Assembly: GCA_040755715.1 (NCBI GenBank)
Contig: JBFLXN010000171.1
Location: 1-5,700, forward strand
From: JBFLXN01 sp040755715 [NCBI: Candidatus Edwardsbacteria bacterium]
GTDB taxonomy: Bacteria; Edwardsbacteria; AC1; JBFLXN01
DNA length: 5,700 nt
Reading direction: 5' to 3'
Shown: positions 1 through 5,652 of the stretch, in pieces
Numbering within the stretch: the stretch's first letter is position 1
How the letters are laid out: each line of letters opens with the position of its first letter
Translations under genes and position numbers: made by a program
The notes under the pieces: model-generated
The model's input: only the letters and a program-made list of their open reading frames with translations
Databases searched by the model: none
What the model was told of the DNA's origin: nothing

Positions 1-1
1 T

Positions 2-145
2 AACCATTGTCGGTTGCATCAGTCGTTGAATTACCAAACTCCGGCTAGGGTAGCTCTCAAACAGTATGAGGTAAAAGAACAAGAAATTATCAATCGCTTG
101 ACTTTTTGTCAAGCAAAATCTTCAACAATTTCAATCCCATTTTAG
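2..145 (+). CDS. IS3-family transposase, C-terminal fragment (5' end outside window)
   Basis: This frame is open from the window edge to TAG at 143-145 and gives 47 residues. It begins NHCRLHQSLNYQTPARVALK, which matches the conserved end of the IS3-family OrfB (DDE, rve-type integrase core): the 'R-x-H-Q-S-L-x-Y-x-T-P-A' segment that follows the catalytic Glu. The Glu itself and the rest of the DDE triad lie upstream of the window. The protein would cut and join the element's ends during copy-out/paste-in transposition. Nothing in the visible part is broken, but whether the whole transposase is intact cannot be judged. Its last 40 bases overlap, in another frame, an apparent TTG-started frame that crosses the element's end and is not a real gene start. 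Confidence 0.82.
   Translation, partial: NHCRLHQSLNYQTPARVALKQYEVKEQEIINRLTFCQAKSSTISIPF
96..114. repeat. Perfect 7-bp inverted repeat near the 3' end of the transposase
   Basis: GCTTGAC (96-102) and GTCAAGC (108-114) are perfect complements around a TTTTT loop, inside the transposase coding frame. The hairpin is not followed by a T-run on the + strand, so it is not a standard intrinsic terminator. It could be a chance structure or part of the element's subterminal region. Confidence 0.5.
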
Positions 146-164
146 TCCAGTTTTACGGGGGTCA

Positions 165-528
165 GAGCGCATTGATTCTAAAAGATTCACGGACAATGAT
201 AAGCCCTTCAGTAGGTTTAGATTTTTCCATTAAACCATTTATAATTGTGCCACTTTTTAAGGCCAAAGCGAGATTTCTGGAATTACATTATGAAGTACTA
301 TTACTTCGAGGACAACCTTTTCACATCTTTGGTATAAGATTTGGCTCCGTCTACGAAGGATATGAAGAAATAGAAAAGGGCAAAACGAAGTATGAAACAA
401 GGTCTGAAACCAATTTATTTGGTCTTATGGATCTCGGCATAAGCCCATCATTGAGAACAGGGGAGTTTGGGCTAGTAATCAGCGGTTGGCGTTCAAGCAA
501 AGAGTCAGAAGCGGAAGACGCAAAGTAA
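165..528 (+). pseudogene. 3' remnant of a beta-rich envelope-type gene cut by the IS3-family element
   Basis: After the IS end the frame is open from about 166 to TAA at 526-528, about 120 residues. The only upstream start in frame is a TTG at 106, inside the IS. The first internal ATG (196) has no clear ribosome binding site. This is therefore best read as the 3' part of a gene whose start lies on the far side of the element. The product has alternating hydrophobic and polar residues and aromatic, Gly-rich strands (for example VGLDFSIKPF and FGLVISGW), with a charged C-terminus, which resembles an outer-membrane or periplasmic beta-barrel-like protein. Its order of segments (a 'P-x-x-G-G/D-F' strand, then a 'Y-x-x-R-x-E-T' segment, then a Gly-rich strand) weakly resembles the gene at 769-1485, so the two may be distant paralogs. 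I do not recognise a named family. Confidence 0.55.
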
Positions 529-531
529 TAA

Positions 532-744
532 ATGCAATATTGCCGACTTATTGATTGGCAACATATCGTGTTAGGTGGTATGTATGGTGGAATTACAAAA
601 GCAATGAATATGTCTTTATCAGAAGGCGGTATTTTTACCAGTTTCTATCTTTTCTTTTTCTTTGAGGGAACAGTTGAAGGAAAAATTGATTGGGAAGTGG
701 GAGATATAGTTTCGGATATGTATGGCTTTGGAGCAGGACGGTAA
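532..744 (+). CDS. Small hypothetical protein, or in-frame continuation of the broken upstream gene
   Basis: Seventy codons from ATG 532 to TAA 742-744. It is in the same frame as the remnant before it and separated only by two consecutive stops, TAA TAA (526-531). Upstream there is a GGAAG at 513-517, about 14 bases from the ATG, which is too far for a convincing ribosome binding site. The product has Gly and aromatic strands (GGMYGGITKAMNMS, FTSFYLFFFFEG) like the neighbouring beta-rich proteins, and no signal peptide. Two readings are possible: a separate small protein, or the C-terminal part of the gene at 165-528 cut off by nonsense mutations. The lack of an export signal on an envelope-like sequence favours the second, but weakly. 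No family recognised. Confidence 0.4.
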   Translation: MQYCRLIDWQHIVLGGMYGGITKAMNMSLSEGGIFTSFYLFFFFEGTVEGKIDWEVGDIVSDMYGFGAGR

Positions 745-768
745 CCCCCAAGGGGTGGAGAAGCTAAG

Positions 769-1485
769 ATGAAGTGCAGATACAAATTCCTGTATTTGCT
801 CCTATTTACTGTCGGTGCACAAGACGCCTTCGGGACACTAGAAATATTGTCGGGTGAAGCTTATCTATCTTTTGGTGTAAGTTCTTACACCAAGAGATAC
901 AAAGATAGGAGCATCTTAGAAGATAGAAATCGAGGGCCTTTAATAGGCGGAATAGGCTTTGAACTATCAATGTGGAAGAACAGATGTGGACCCTTTTTGC
1001 ACTTTAGTGGAGATTGGTATAGTGGAATATTGAAGGAAGAAGTCAAAGATGATTCTGCTTATCTCTATAAGAGGACAGAAACATATATATTGACTATGAA
1101 TTCGGGCCTTTTTTTCCAAGGAGGTAACTTAAAAAACTACTTTATTATTTTCGGAGGCTGCGGTGTTAATTATTATCAAATGCCCTCCGCTGAGCGATGG
1201 GATAGTGACCTGGGAGTAGGATATCTAAAGGAAAAAACTTACGGTAATTTTAATGGGGGAATAAGAACGCAGTTTTGCAGATATTTTTATGTGAGTTATG
1301 AATTTTGTAATAGGAAACCGGTTGTTAGTGTTCTGACTTTCTCTTTCCCATTTGTTTTTTCTAGATACAATGAACAAGGAAGTGGAGGCTGGGGTTTGTC
1401 AGTAAGTGTTGGGTTAGATAGGGGAGGTCGTTCTATTTTTGTAGGCATTCATGGAGCGGGCATTGGTGGATGGAAACCAGACTAA
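769..1485 (+). CDS. Exported beta-rich (outer-membrane-barrel-like) hypothetical protein
   Basis: 238 residues, apparently intact. The start is well supported: ATG 769 follows GGGGTGGAG (752-760) with an 8-base spacer. Residues 1-22 form a signal peptide (MKCRYK, a hydrophobic core LYLLLFTVGA, then a DAFG cleavage region). The mature part is a series of short amphipathic strands rich in Gly, Tyr, Phe and Trp, separated by charged turns, for example 'GPLIGGIGFELSM', 'NYFIIFGGCGVNYY' and 'WGLSVSVGLDRG'. That pattern fits a small outer-membrane beta-barrel, though the very C-terminus (GGWKPD) does not end in the usual aromatic residue. It lies 24 bases after the preceding frame, so it may have been co-transcribed with it. 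There is no recognisable enzyme motif. The function is unknown; the envelope location is inference from the signal peptide and strand pattern. Confidence 0.68.
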   Translation: MKCRYKFLYLLLFTVGAQDAFGTLEILSGEAYLSFGVSSYTKRYKDRSILEDRNRGPLIGGIGFELSMWKNRCGPFLHFSGDWYSGILKEEVKDDSAYLYKRTETYILTMNSGLFFQGGNLKNYFIIFGGCGVNYYQMPSAERWDSDLGVGYLKEKTYGNFNGGIRTQFCRYFYVSYEFCNRKPVVSVLTFSFPFVFSRYNEQGSGGWGLSVSVGLDRGGRSIFVGIHGAGIGGWKPD

Positions 1486-1647
1486 AGGAAAATCAAAAAG
1501 TGACTAACCAAAACTTGACAAATACTTATATTTTCTAACACCTGCAATGGCAGGTCTTGAGAAGCGAAATTTGTTTAGTATTTTTTGCTTTGTAAATTCT
1601 TGCCACGAGAAATTGCAATTCCATATATCTAAAAACGGGAGGTTAAA
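1486..1647. other. Intergenic gap before the propeller gene, with a small hairpin
   Basis: No credible gene. It holds a perfect 6-bp hairpin, ACCTGC-AATG-GCAGGT (1540-1555), without a T-run after it. It also holds an isolated TTGACA (1515-1520) with no fitting -10 at 16-18 bases, and a strong ribosome binding site, GGGAGGT (1637-1643), for the gene at 1648. The promoter of the propeller gene is probably in this gap, but I cannot place it. Confidence 0.6.
1540..1555. repeat. Short perfect palindrome (hairpin)
   Basis: ACCTGC (1540-1545), loop AATG, GCAGGT (1550-1555). It has the same general form (perfect arms, 4-base loop) as the palindrome inside the sorting domain at 2920-2939, but a different sequence. 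It could be a dispersed palindromic element or a weak transcript-end structure. Confidence 0.5.
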
Positions 1648-1722
1648 ATGCAAAAATTGTTTGCAGTTTTTGTTGCCGCTGTTTTATCAGCGATTATGCC
1701 TCAGATTGGCATTACCCAGACC

Positions 1723-2715
1723 TGGCAGATTGAGGTGGTAGATACTACAGGATATGTGGGAGCCTTTAGTTCAATTGACTTAGATAATAATGGGTATCCA
1801 CATATTGGCTACTACCACGCTATCGACCTTTTGGGAGAGCTTAAATATGCTAGATGGACAGTCTAGGGTGGAGTGTGGAAACAGTTGATACCATCGGTGA
1901 TGCCGGGTTCTATAAAAGTTCACTTAAGTGCGATAATAGCGGTTATCCACATATTGCGTATGTGGATGCGAAAAATGCTTATCTCAAATACGGCAAATGG
2001 ACTGGAGCAACTTGGGAGATTGAAATAGTGGACAGCACAGGAGGTTACTGTTGCCTTGCACTGGATGCAACGGATAATCCTCACATTGCCTATGGTGATG
2101 CATTTACTGAGGACCTCATATACGCTAAAAAGACAGGAGGAAACTGGACATTTGAGATTGTAGACACTGTGGGGAGTATATGGATGGCACCTTCAATCGT
2201 CCTAGATGATAATGGATATCCGCATATAAGCTATTGTGAGGATTATAACGATGACCTAAAATATGCGAAATGGACAGGAAGCACATGGGTTGTTGAAGCA
2301 GTAGATACTGCTGGTAAGGTCGGTATTTATTCATCCCTCGCCCTTGACAAGAATGGATATCCACATATTACTCATAATAAATTTAAGACAGGAACTGACA
2401 GCTTGAAATATGCTAGATGGACGGGTTCAGGGTGGAATATTGAGGTAATAGATAGTATCGGCGACGCTTCTTATAGTAGGTCTTCTTTAGTTTTAGACAC
2501 TTTGAACTATCCTCATATTGCATATCACTATTATCCTACAATGGACCTAAAATATGCAACATGGACGGGGACAGAATGGAATATTCAATTTGTAGATACA
2601 GTTGGAGATGTAGGATGGGAACCATCTATTGTGCTTGATAAAGATGAATTTCCTCATATTTCATACGGAGCTGGGACTGGTTTTCCAGCCAAAGACCTTA
2701 AGTACGCCAAGATGG
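1723..2715 (+). repeat. Seven coding repeats (propeller blades) of about 132-147 bp
   Basis: Repeat starts, taken at the conserved Trp codon, are near 1723, 1869, 2013, 2145, 2286, 2433 and 2577. Each carries the 'E/Q-x-V/I-D' strand, an 'L-D/K' strand, a 'PHI-x-Y/H' core and an 'L-K/I-Y-A/G' strand. The third copy is shortest (132 bp). The most diverged lines are the third blade (NPHIAY, LIYAKKTG) and the seventh, which lacks the closing WTG. DNA-level similarity is patchy, so the array is old rather than recently amplified. Confidence 0.85.
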
Positions 2716-2740
2716 TGCCAACAGGAGTGGAAGAGACTTC

Positions 2741-2768
2741 AGTTCATAGTTCAAAGTTCATAGTTCAT
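2741..2768 (+). repeat. Four tandem heptamers (AGTTCAT) inside the coding region
   Basis: AGTTCAT, AGTTCAA, AGTTCAT, AGTTCAT in direct tandem, followed by a degenerate AGTAAGT. Because the unit is 7 bases, it is read in all three frames, giving VHSSKFIVHS. It lies exactly in the linker between the last propeller repeat and the sorting domain. Confidence 0.9.
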
Positions 2769-2812
2769 AGTAAGTTGTATCAGAACTATCCGAATCCGTT
2801 CTCTTCACAAAC

Positions 2813-2868
2813 CGCTATTCGCTATTCGCTGTCCGCTATGAGCCATGAACCATCAGCCATTAGCCACA
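2813..2868 (+). repeat. Eight degenerate tandem heptamers inside the sorting domain
   Basis: CGCTATT, CGCTATT, CGCTGTC, CGCTATG, AGCCATG, AACCATC, AGCCATT, AGCCACA. They share a purine-C-pyrimidine core and drift gradually along the array. The array encodes the low-complexity stretch around LSAMSHEPSAISH, between two predicted strands of the sorting domain (TAIRYSL and TLKIYNV). Confidence 0.85.
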
Positions 2869-2919
2869 CTACTTTGAAAATCTACAATGTTGCGGGGCAG
2901 TTGGTGAAGACATTGGTAG

Positions 2920-2939
2920 GTCAGACATTCCTGTCTGAC
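2920..2939. repeat. 20-bp palindrome GTCAGACA-TTCC-TGTCTGAC inside the sorting domain
   Basis: Perfect 8-bp arms (2920-2927 and 2932-2939) around a TTCC loop. It is translated as GQTFLSD and lies in the turn between KTLV and TPGVHRVKW, where other sorting domains have a short loop. It looks like a dispersed palindromic repeat that has entered a coding region without stopping translation. Confidence 0.85.
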
Positions 2940-3047
2940 ATTACTCCCGGGGTCCATAGGGTGAAGTGGGATGGAAAAGATGAGAGTGGAAGGGAAGTTT
3001 CTGGTGGTGTCTATTTTTATTGCCTAAGAATAGGAAATCAGAGTATG

Positions 3048-3115
3048 ACAAGAAAAATGATTTTACTTAAATAGTGCTCTAATAACCATATCAAAAAGGA
3101 GGTCTTCAACAATGA
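3048..3115 (+). repeat. First copy of a 68-bp block: gene end, gap and ribosome binding site
   Basis: It aligns without gaps to 4277-4344. It contains the last codons of the sorting tail (RKMILLK), the stop, an ACCATAT segment, AAAAAGGAGGTCTT and the ATG of the next gene. The ribosome binding site AAGGAGGT lies 8 bases before ATG 3112. The gap is too short and lacks a clear promoter, so co-transcription with the propeller gene is likely. Confidence 0.88.
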
Positions 3116-4303
3116 AACGTAAAGTCAAAATCAATTTCATCTTTCTCTTTATGATGCTAGTCATTTCTCTTTCTGCACCCCGGGTTATTGTTGGGGAAGA
3201 ATTGGCCATGGGGAAGAAGAGAAGCATAGAAGAAGAAAGATATAGAAGATGGCTAATTGAAGAGAAAGAAATTATTGAAGGGGTAAATAAGGCGGTCGGC
3301 GGTTATCGTACCATAGGCGGGAAGAAATTTCGTAATGTCAAACCAGAGTGTGAACTTAAGCTCTGCAAGGACAGACTTCCTCAATTGCACCTCATCTTTA
3401 AACCAGGAATAACAGAGCAAGAGATTGAAGAAATTAATAAGAAGCATAAACTTAGGATATTTCACAAATTGAGGGAAAGACCTGACAAGACCGTTCTTTG
3501 CAAATCAATTATTCTTGACCAAAGAAAGCCTGAAGAGATAATAGAAGAACTTACAAGTGAAGAAAGAATAGAAAAGGCAAAAAAGAATTTTGATCACTAT
3601 TACTATTATTTTGTGGAGAAGACCGGTGAACCTAATCCATATTTTTACTATCCAGAAAAGATTTTAGTGGTAAGATTTTTCTACGAGGTCACAGAATCAG
3701 AAGAAGAAATAAAGAGATTTGCAAATGAATATGAACTGGAAATCCGGGAATATCCTATTTTAGGACCGGGGGCAAAGGAACATCGTACTGCAGGTTCTTA
3801 CCTTTTTGAAATTCTCTCCGATAAGACTACTATAGAAGTTGAGAATGAAATTTTTGGAGACCCTCGTGTAAACAGCGTTTGGGTGGATGCTATACTTCCT
3901 GGGAGATGTCTGGACTATGTTCCTAATGATGAGTACTTTGATAGTGAGTGGCATCTTTCTAATATTAGCGCTCCTTACGCTTGGAACCATGAGACCGACC
4001 TTCTTGGGATGATGTACATCGCCATTGTGGACGCAGGAGTGATGATAAACCATTCGGACCTCTCTGATAAAATTGAGTATCCTGTAGACTTTTGGGCTTC
4101 TCCTCCTGATAACGACCCGGAAGATTTAGTAAACCATGGAACAATGGAACAATAATTGCGGGAATAGCCGCGGCAAAGACTAATAACAATATTGGAATTG
4201 CTGGGATATCTTAGGGCACTAAAATAATACCAATCAAAGTAACAGATGGTGATAGCCTTGATGTAGATAAATTGATACAAGGAAAATGATTTTACTTAAA
4301 TAA
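3112..4303 (+). pseudogene. Secreted S8 (subtilisin-type) protease relic with frameshift, nonsense codon and internal deletion
   Basis: ATG 3112 has an ideal ribosome binding site. Residues 1-28 are a signal peptide, then LAMGK (31-35) and a charged helix. Two ferredoxin-like pro-region modules follow, about 90-168 and 180-262. Next comes the usual lead-in PNDEYFDSEWHL...APYAW (271-291) and the catalytic Asp307 in IAIVDAG (DAG rather than the usual D-S/T-G). The His motif NHGT (His342) is reached at 4135. There ATGGAACA is duplicated (4136-4151), shifting the frame to TAA 4153-4155. The original frame resumes as IIAGIAAAKTNNNIGIAGIS, then TAG at 4212-4214 where TGG (Trp) is expected, then GTKIIPIKV. 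Soon after, near 4277, the sequence jumps to the end of a sorting tail (RKMILLK, stop 4301-4303), in a different frame. The Asn and Ser catalytic regions are missing. It cannot make an active protease. Confidence 0.9.
4136..4151 (+). repeat. 8-bp tandem duplication in the His motif
   Basis: ATGGAACA ATGGAACA. Removing one copy restores CAT GGA ACA ATA ATT GCG GGA, that is HGTIIAG, the S8 His motif. This is a clear replication-slippage duplication and the direct cause of the first frameshift. Confidence 0.92.
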
Positions 4304-4344
4304 TTTTTCAATGACCATATTAAAAAGGAGGTCTTTAACAATGA
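4277..4344 (+). repeat. Second copy of the 68-bp block
   Basis: It aligns without gaps to 3048-3115, with most differences in the ten bases just after the stop codon. It keeps RKMILLK plus stop, CCATAT, AAAAAGGAGGTCTT and the ATG. The left edge of the match is also the deletion junction of the preceding protease relic. It fixes the start of the next gene at ATG 4341, aligned with ATG 3112. Confidence 0.88.
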
Positions 4345-5591
4345 TGAAGCAAAATACAAAGAGCTCACTTGCTCTGTTCTTCGGATTAATTATTTTGGCC
4401 CTCACTATGCCTTGTTTTGGCCAAGAAACATTGGCAATGGGTAAAAGAAAGAAACAAGCATCGGAAAAGCCAATCAGTGACAGAGCACGAAAATGGCTTA
4501 ATCCTATCAGTGAAGAAAGAAGGAAGAAAGAAGAAAAAGAATTTGCCAAATTTGCTGCTGTTTTCTGGGGTTCATATAAAAAAGTAGGCGATAAAAGTTT
4601 TAAAATTGTGAGACCCAGTGATGAATATAAAAAAGAAGATATACTTTACGACTTGGAAGTTTCATTCGTGAGGGACATTAGCAAGGATACTGCTATTGCT
4701 ATTTTGCAAAGGCATTCTTTAGAAATTTATCATTTTAGGGAAGTGGACAATAAGGTTTTTGTGAAAATACCGGATCTGAGGACATATAGGCAAGTGATTA
4801 TAGAATTGGCTGAGGAAAATGATATATTATATGCCAGCCCTAATTGGTATCTTGGAATAGATGCTAAACCAAGAAATGACTTGCTGTACGTTTCAAAAGT
4901 GTTAGAAATAACGGTTAAACCTAATGTAACACCTGTCGATGTTGATTCTATTTGTCTCCAGTATAACTTAAGGATGCTATATAGAATGACTGAAAAGATG
5001 ACGAGGGGGGATGTAGAGTCGTATAGAGGACCGGAATACTTTAGAAGACGCTATACTTTGGAGATTTTGGACGAAGAAAGCACGATAAAAAAGGAAGCAA
5101 TATTAATGAAAGACCCACGAATTCAAATGCTGGGCACAGAGACTATGGGGCCAGTCATTCTTGATAGCATGGTTGAACCAAACGACCCCAGGTTTAGCGA
5201 GCAATGGTATCTAAAGAATGTGGGATTGCCTTGGGTTTGGGCTTTAGGCACAGGTGATGTGAATGATACCATTGCCATTCTTGATATTGGTTTTAGATTA
5301 TCACATCAGGACCTGAGTGGGCGCAGTATAGATGCTTATGATTGGGTGAATATGGATTTCACACCTGAGGAAATTATTACAATTGCTGAACCATATGGAC
5401 ATGGCACAGTAGTGGCTGGTATAGTTGGCGCAATGAGCAATAATTCCAAGGATATTACTGGAGTTACTTGGAACACTACAATGATGCTTTATAAAGTATT
5501 GTGGGATTCGTGTTCTATTGTTACGTGGGATAATCCATCAGTGGTTTCTGCTTTGTATTGGGCTGTTGACTACGGCGCTAGTGCTTTATGA
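4341..5591 (+). pseudogene. Secreted S8 (subtilisin-type) protease, truncated by a mobile element before the Ser motif
   Basis: I start it at ATG 4341 (AAGGAGGT at 4325-4332, spacing 8, aligned with its paralog's start), not at an in-frame ATG 30 bases earlier. The signal peptide is about residues 1-28 (hydrophobic core LALFFGLIILALTMPCFG). Then come LAMGK (31-35, same position as the paralog) and a Lys/Glu-rich helix. Two pro-region modules follow, about 104-172 and 185-268. The PNDPRFSEQWYLKNVGLPWVW lead-in is at 280-300, catalytic Asp315 in TIAILDIG (Ile in place of Ser/Thr), and His354 in YGHGTVVAGIVGAMSNNS. The frame reaches WAVDYGA, which normally precedes VINMS, then meets SAL and TGA (5589-5591) from the inserted element. 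The Asn, Ser and any sorting tail must lie beyond the element, outside the window. It is inactive as it stands. Confidence 0.88.
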
Positions 5592-5600
5592 CATAAGTTC

Positions 5601-5629
5601 TTGACAAATTAAATTATTTATGATATACT
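5601..5629 (+). promoter_or_regulatory. Consensus-like sigma70-type promoter of the right-hand element
   Basis: TTGACA (5601-5606), a 17-base spacer and TATACT (5624-5629): a perfect -35, ideal spacing and a near-perfect -10. Transcription should begin near 5636, in the AAAA loop of the overlapping inverted repeat, and drive the gene at 5653. Confidence 0.85.
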
Positions 5630-5651
5630 ACCTCCAAAAGGAGGTGGTATA
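5624..5651. promoter_or_regulatory. 12-bp inverted repeat overlapping the -10 box and the ribosome binding site
   Basis: Left arm 5624-5635 (TATACTACCTCC) and right arm 5640-5651 (GGAGGTGGTATA), loop AAAA, with a single T/G mismatch (a wobble pair in RNA). The right arm holds GGAGGT, the ribosome binding site of the gene at 5653; the left arm holds the -10 box. An RNA that starts upstream would fold and hide the site; an RNA from the element's own promoter would lack most of the left arm. It could also be an operator for a repressor. Confidence 0.8.
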
Positions 5652-5652
5652 C

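Larger units (their letters stand above)
1..164 (+). mobile_element. Right end of an IS3-family insertion sequence
   Basis: The window opens inside an insertion sequence. Two observations agree: a reading frame with the IS3 transposase C-terminal signature (2-145), and a terminal-repeat-like end just after it. Read from the outside inward on the minus strand, this end begins TGACCCCCGTAAAACTGGAC, the usual form of many IS3-family termini (TGACCCC... then TGGAC). The transposase stop codon (143-145) lies inside or beside this repeat, as is common in the family. I place the outer end at 164; an error of a few bases is possible. The left end and the target-site duplication are outside the window, so the boundary cannot be confirmed here. 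Confidence 0.8.
1648..3074 (+). pseudogene. Secreted seven-repeat beta-propeller-like protein with Por/T9SS-type sorting tail, frameshifted
   Basis: Read as one gene: ATG 1648 has GGGAGGT five bases upstream, and residues 1-24 form a signal peptide (MQKLFAVFVAAVLSAI ... ITQ). Seven repeats of about 44-49 residues follow. Their consensus is W-x-I/V-E-x-V-D-x-x-G ... S-x-x-L-D ... YPHI-x-Y ... LKYA-x-WTG, which fits a closed seven-bladed propeller. The C-terminus is a sorting domain: LYQNYPNPF, then LKIYNVAGQLVKTLV, then GVHRVKWDGKDESGREVSGG and a final RKMILLK. In T9SS-type systems such tails direct export across the outer membrane and anchoring at the surface. One base is missing near 1858-1864: frame 1 runs into TAG 1864-1866 right after LKYARWT, and the rest continues in another frame. 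Restoring one G there gives WTGLGW, matching the other repeats, and a 475-residue protein. The lesion is either a real mutation or a sequencing/assembly error. The ligand or substrate is unknown. Confidence 0.85.

Noticed and set aside
106-164. TTG 106 as the start of a 140-residue gene
   Set aside because: It lies within the IS3-family transposase frame and terminal repeat, in the loop of a hairpin, with no ribosome binding site. The frame is a join across the element's end.
1515-1543. TTGACA at 1515 as a promoter for the propeller gene
   Set aside because: No -10-like hexamer at 16-18 bases. The nearby TATATT (1527-1532) is only 6 bases away.
1540-1555. Hairpin as an intrinsic terminator of the 769-1485 gene
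   Set aside because: No T-run follows, the stem has only 6 pairs, and it is 55 bases past the stop codon.
1547-1741. 64-codon frame from ATG 1547
   Set aside because: It overlaps the signal peptide and first blade of the propeller gene in another frame, has no ribosome binding site, and its sequence has no sensible composition.
1854-1856. ATG 1854 as the true start of a shorter propeller protein
   Set aside because: It lies in the middle of the conserved RWTG segment, lacks a ribosome binding site and would remove the signal peptide. Comparison with sister repeats shows a lost base instead.
2741-2868. The repeat arrays as a CRISPR
   Set aside because: Units are 7 bases in direct tandem with no spacers, inside a coding frame.
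4311-4340. ATG 4311 as the start of the second protease
   Set aside because: It precedes the ribosome binding site at 4325-4332 and would put ten charged residues before the signal peptide. The 68-bp block aligns ATG 4341 with the paralog's start.
2125-4549. Several minus-strand open frames of 70-101 codons
   Set aside because: All are antisense to recognisable coding sequence, have no ribosome binding sites or family features, and reflect the codon pattern of the + strand genes.
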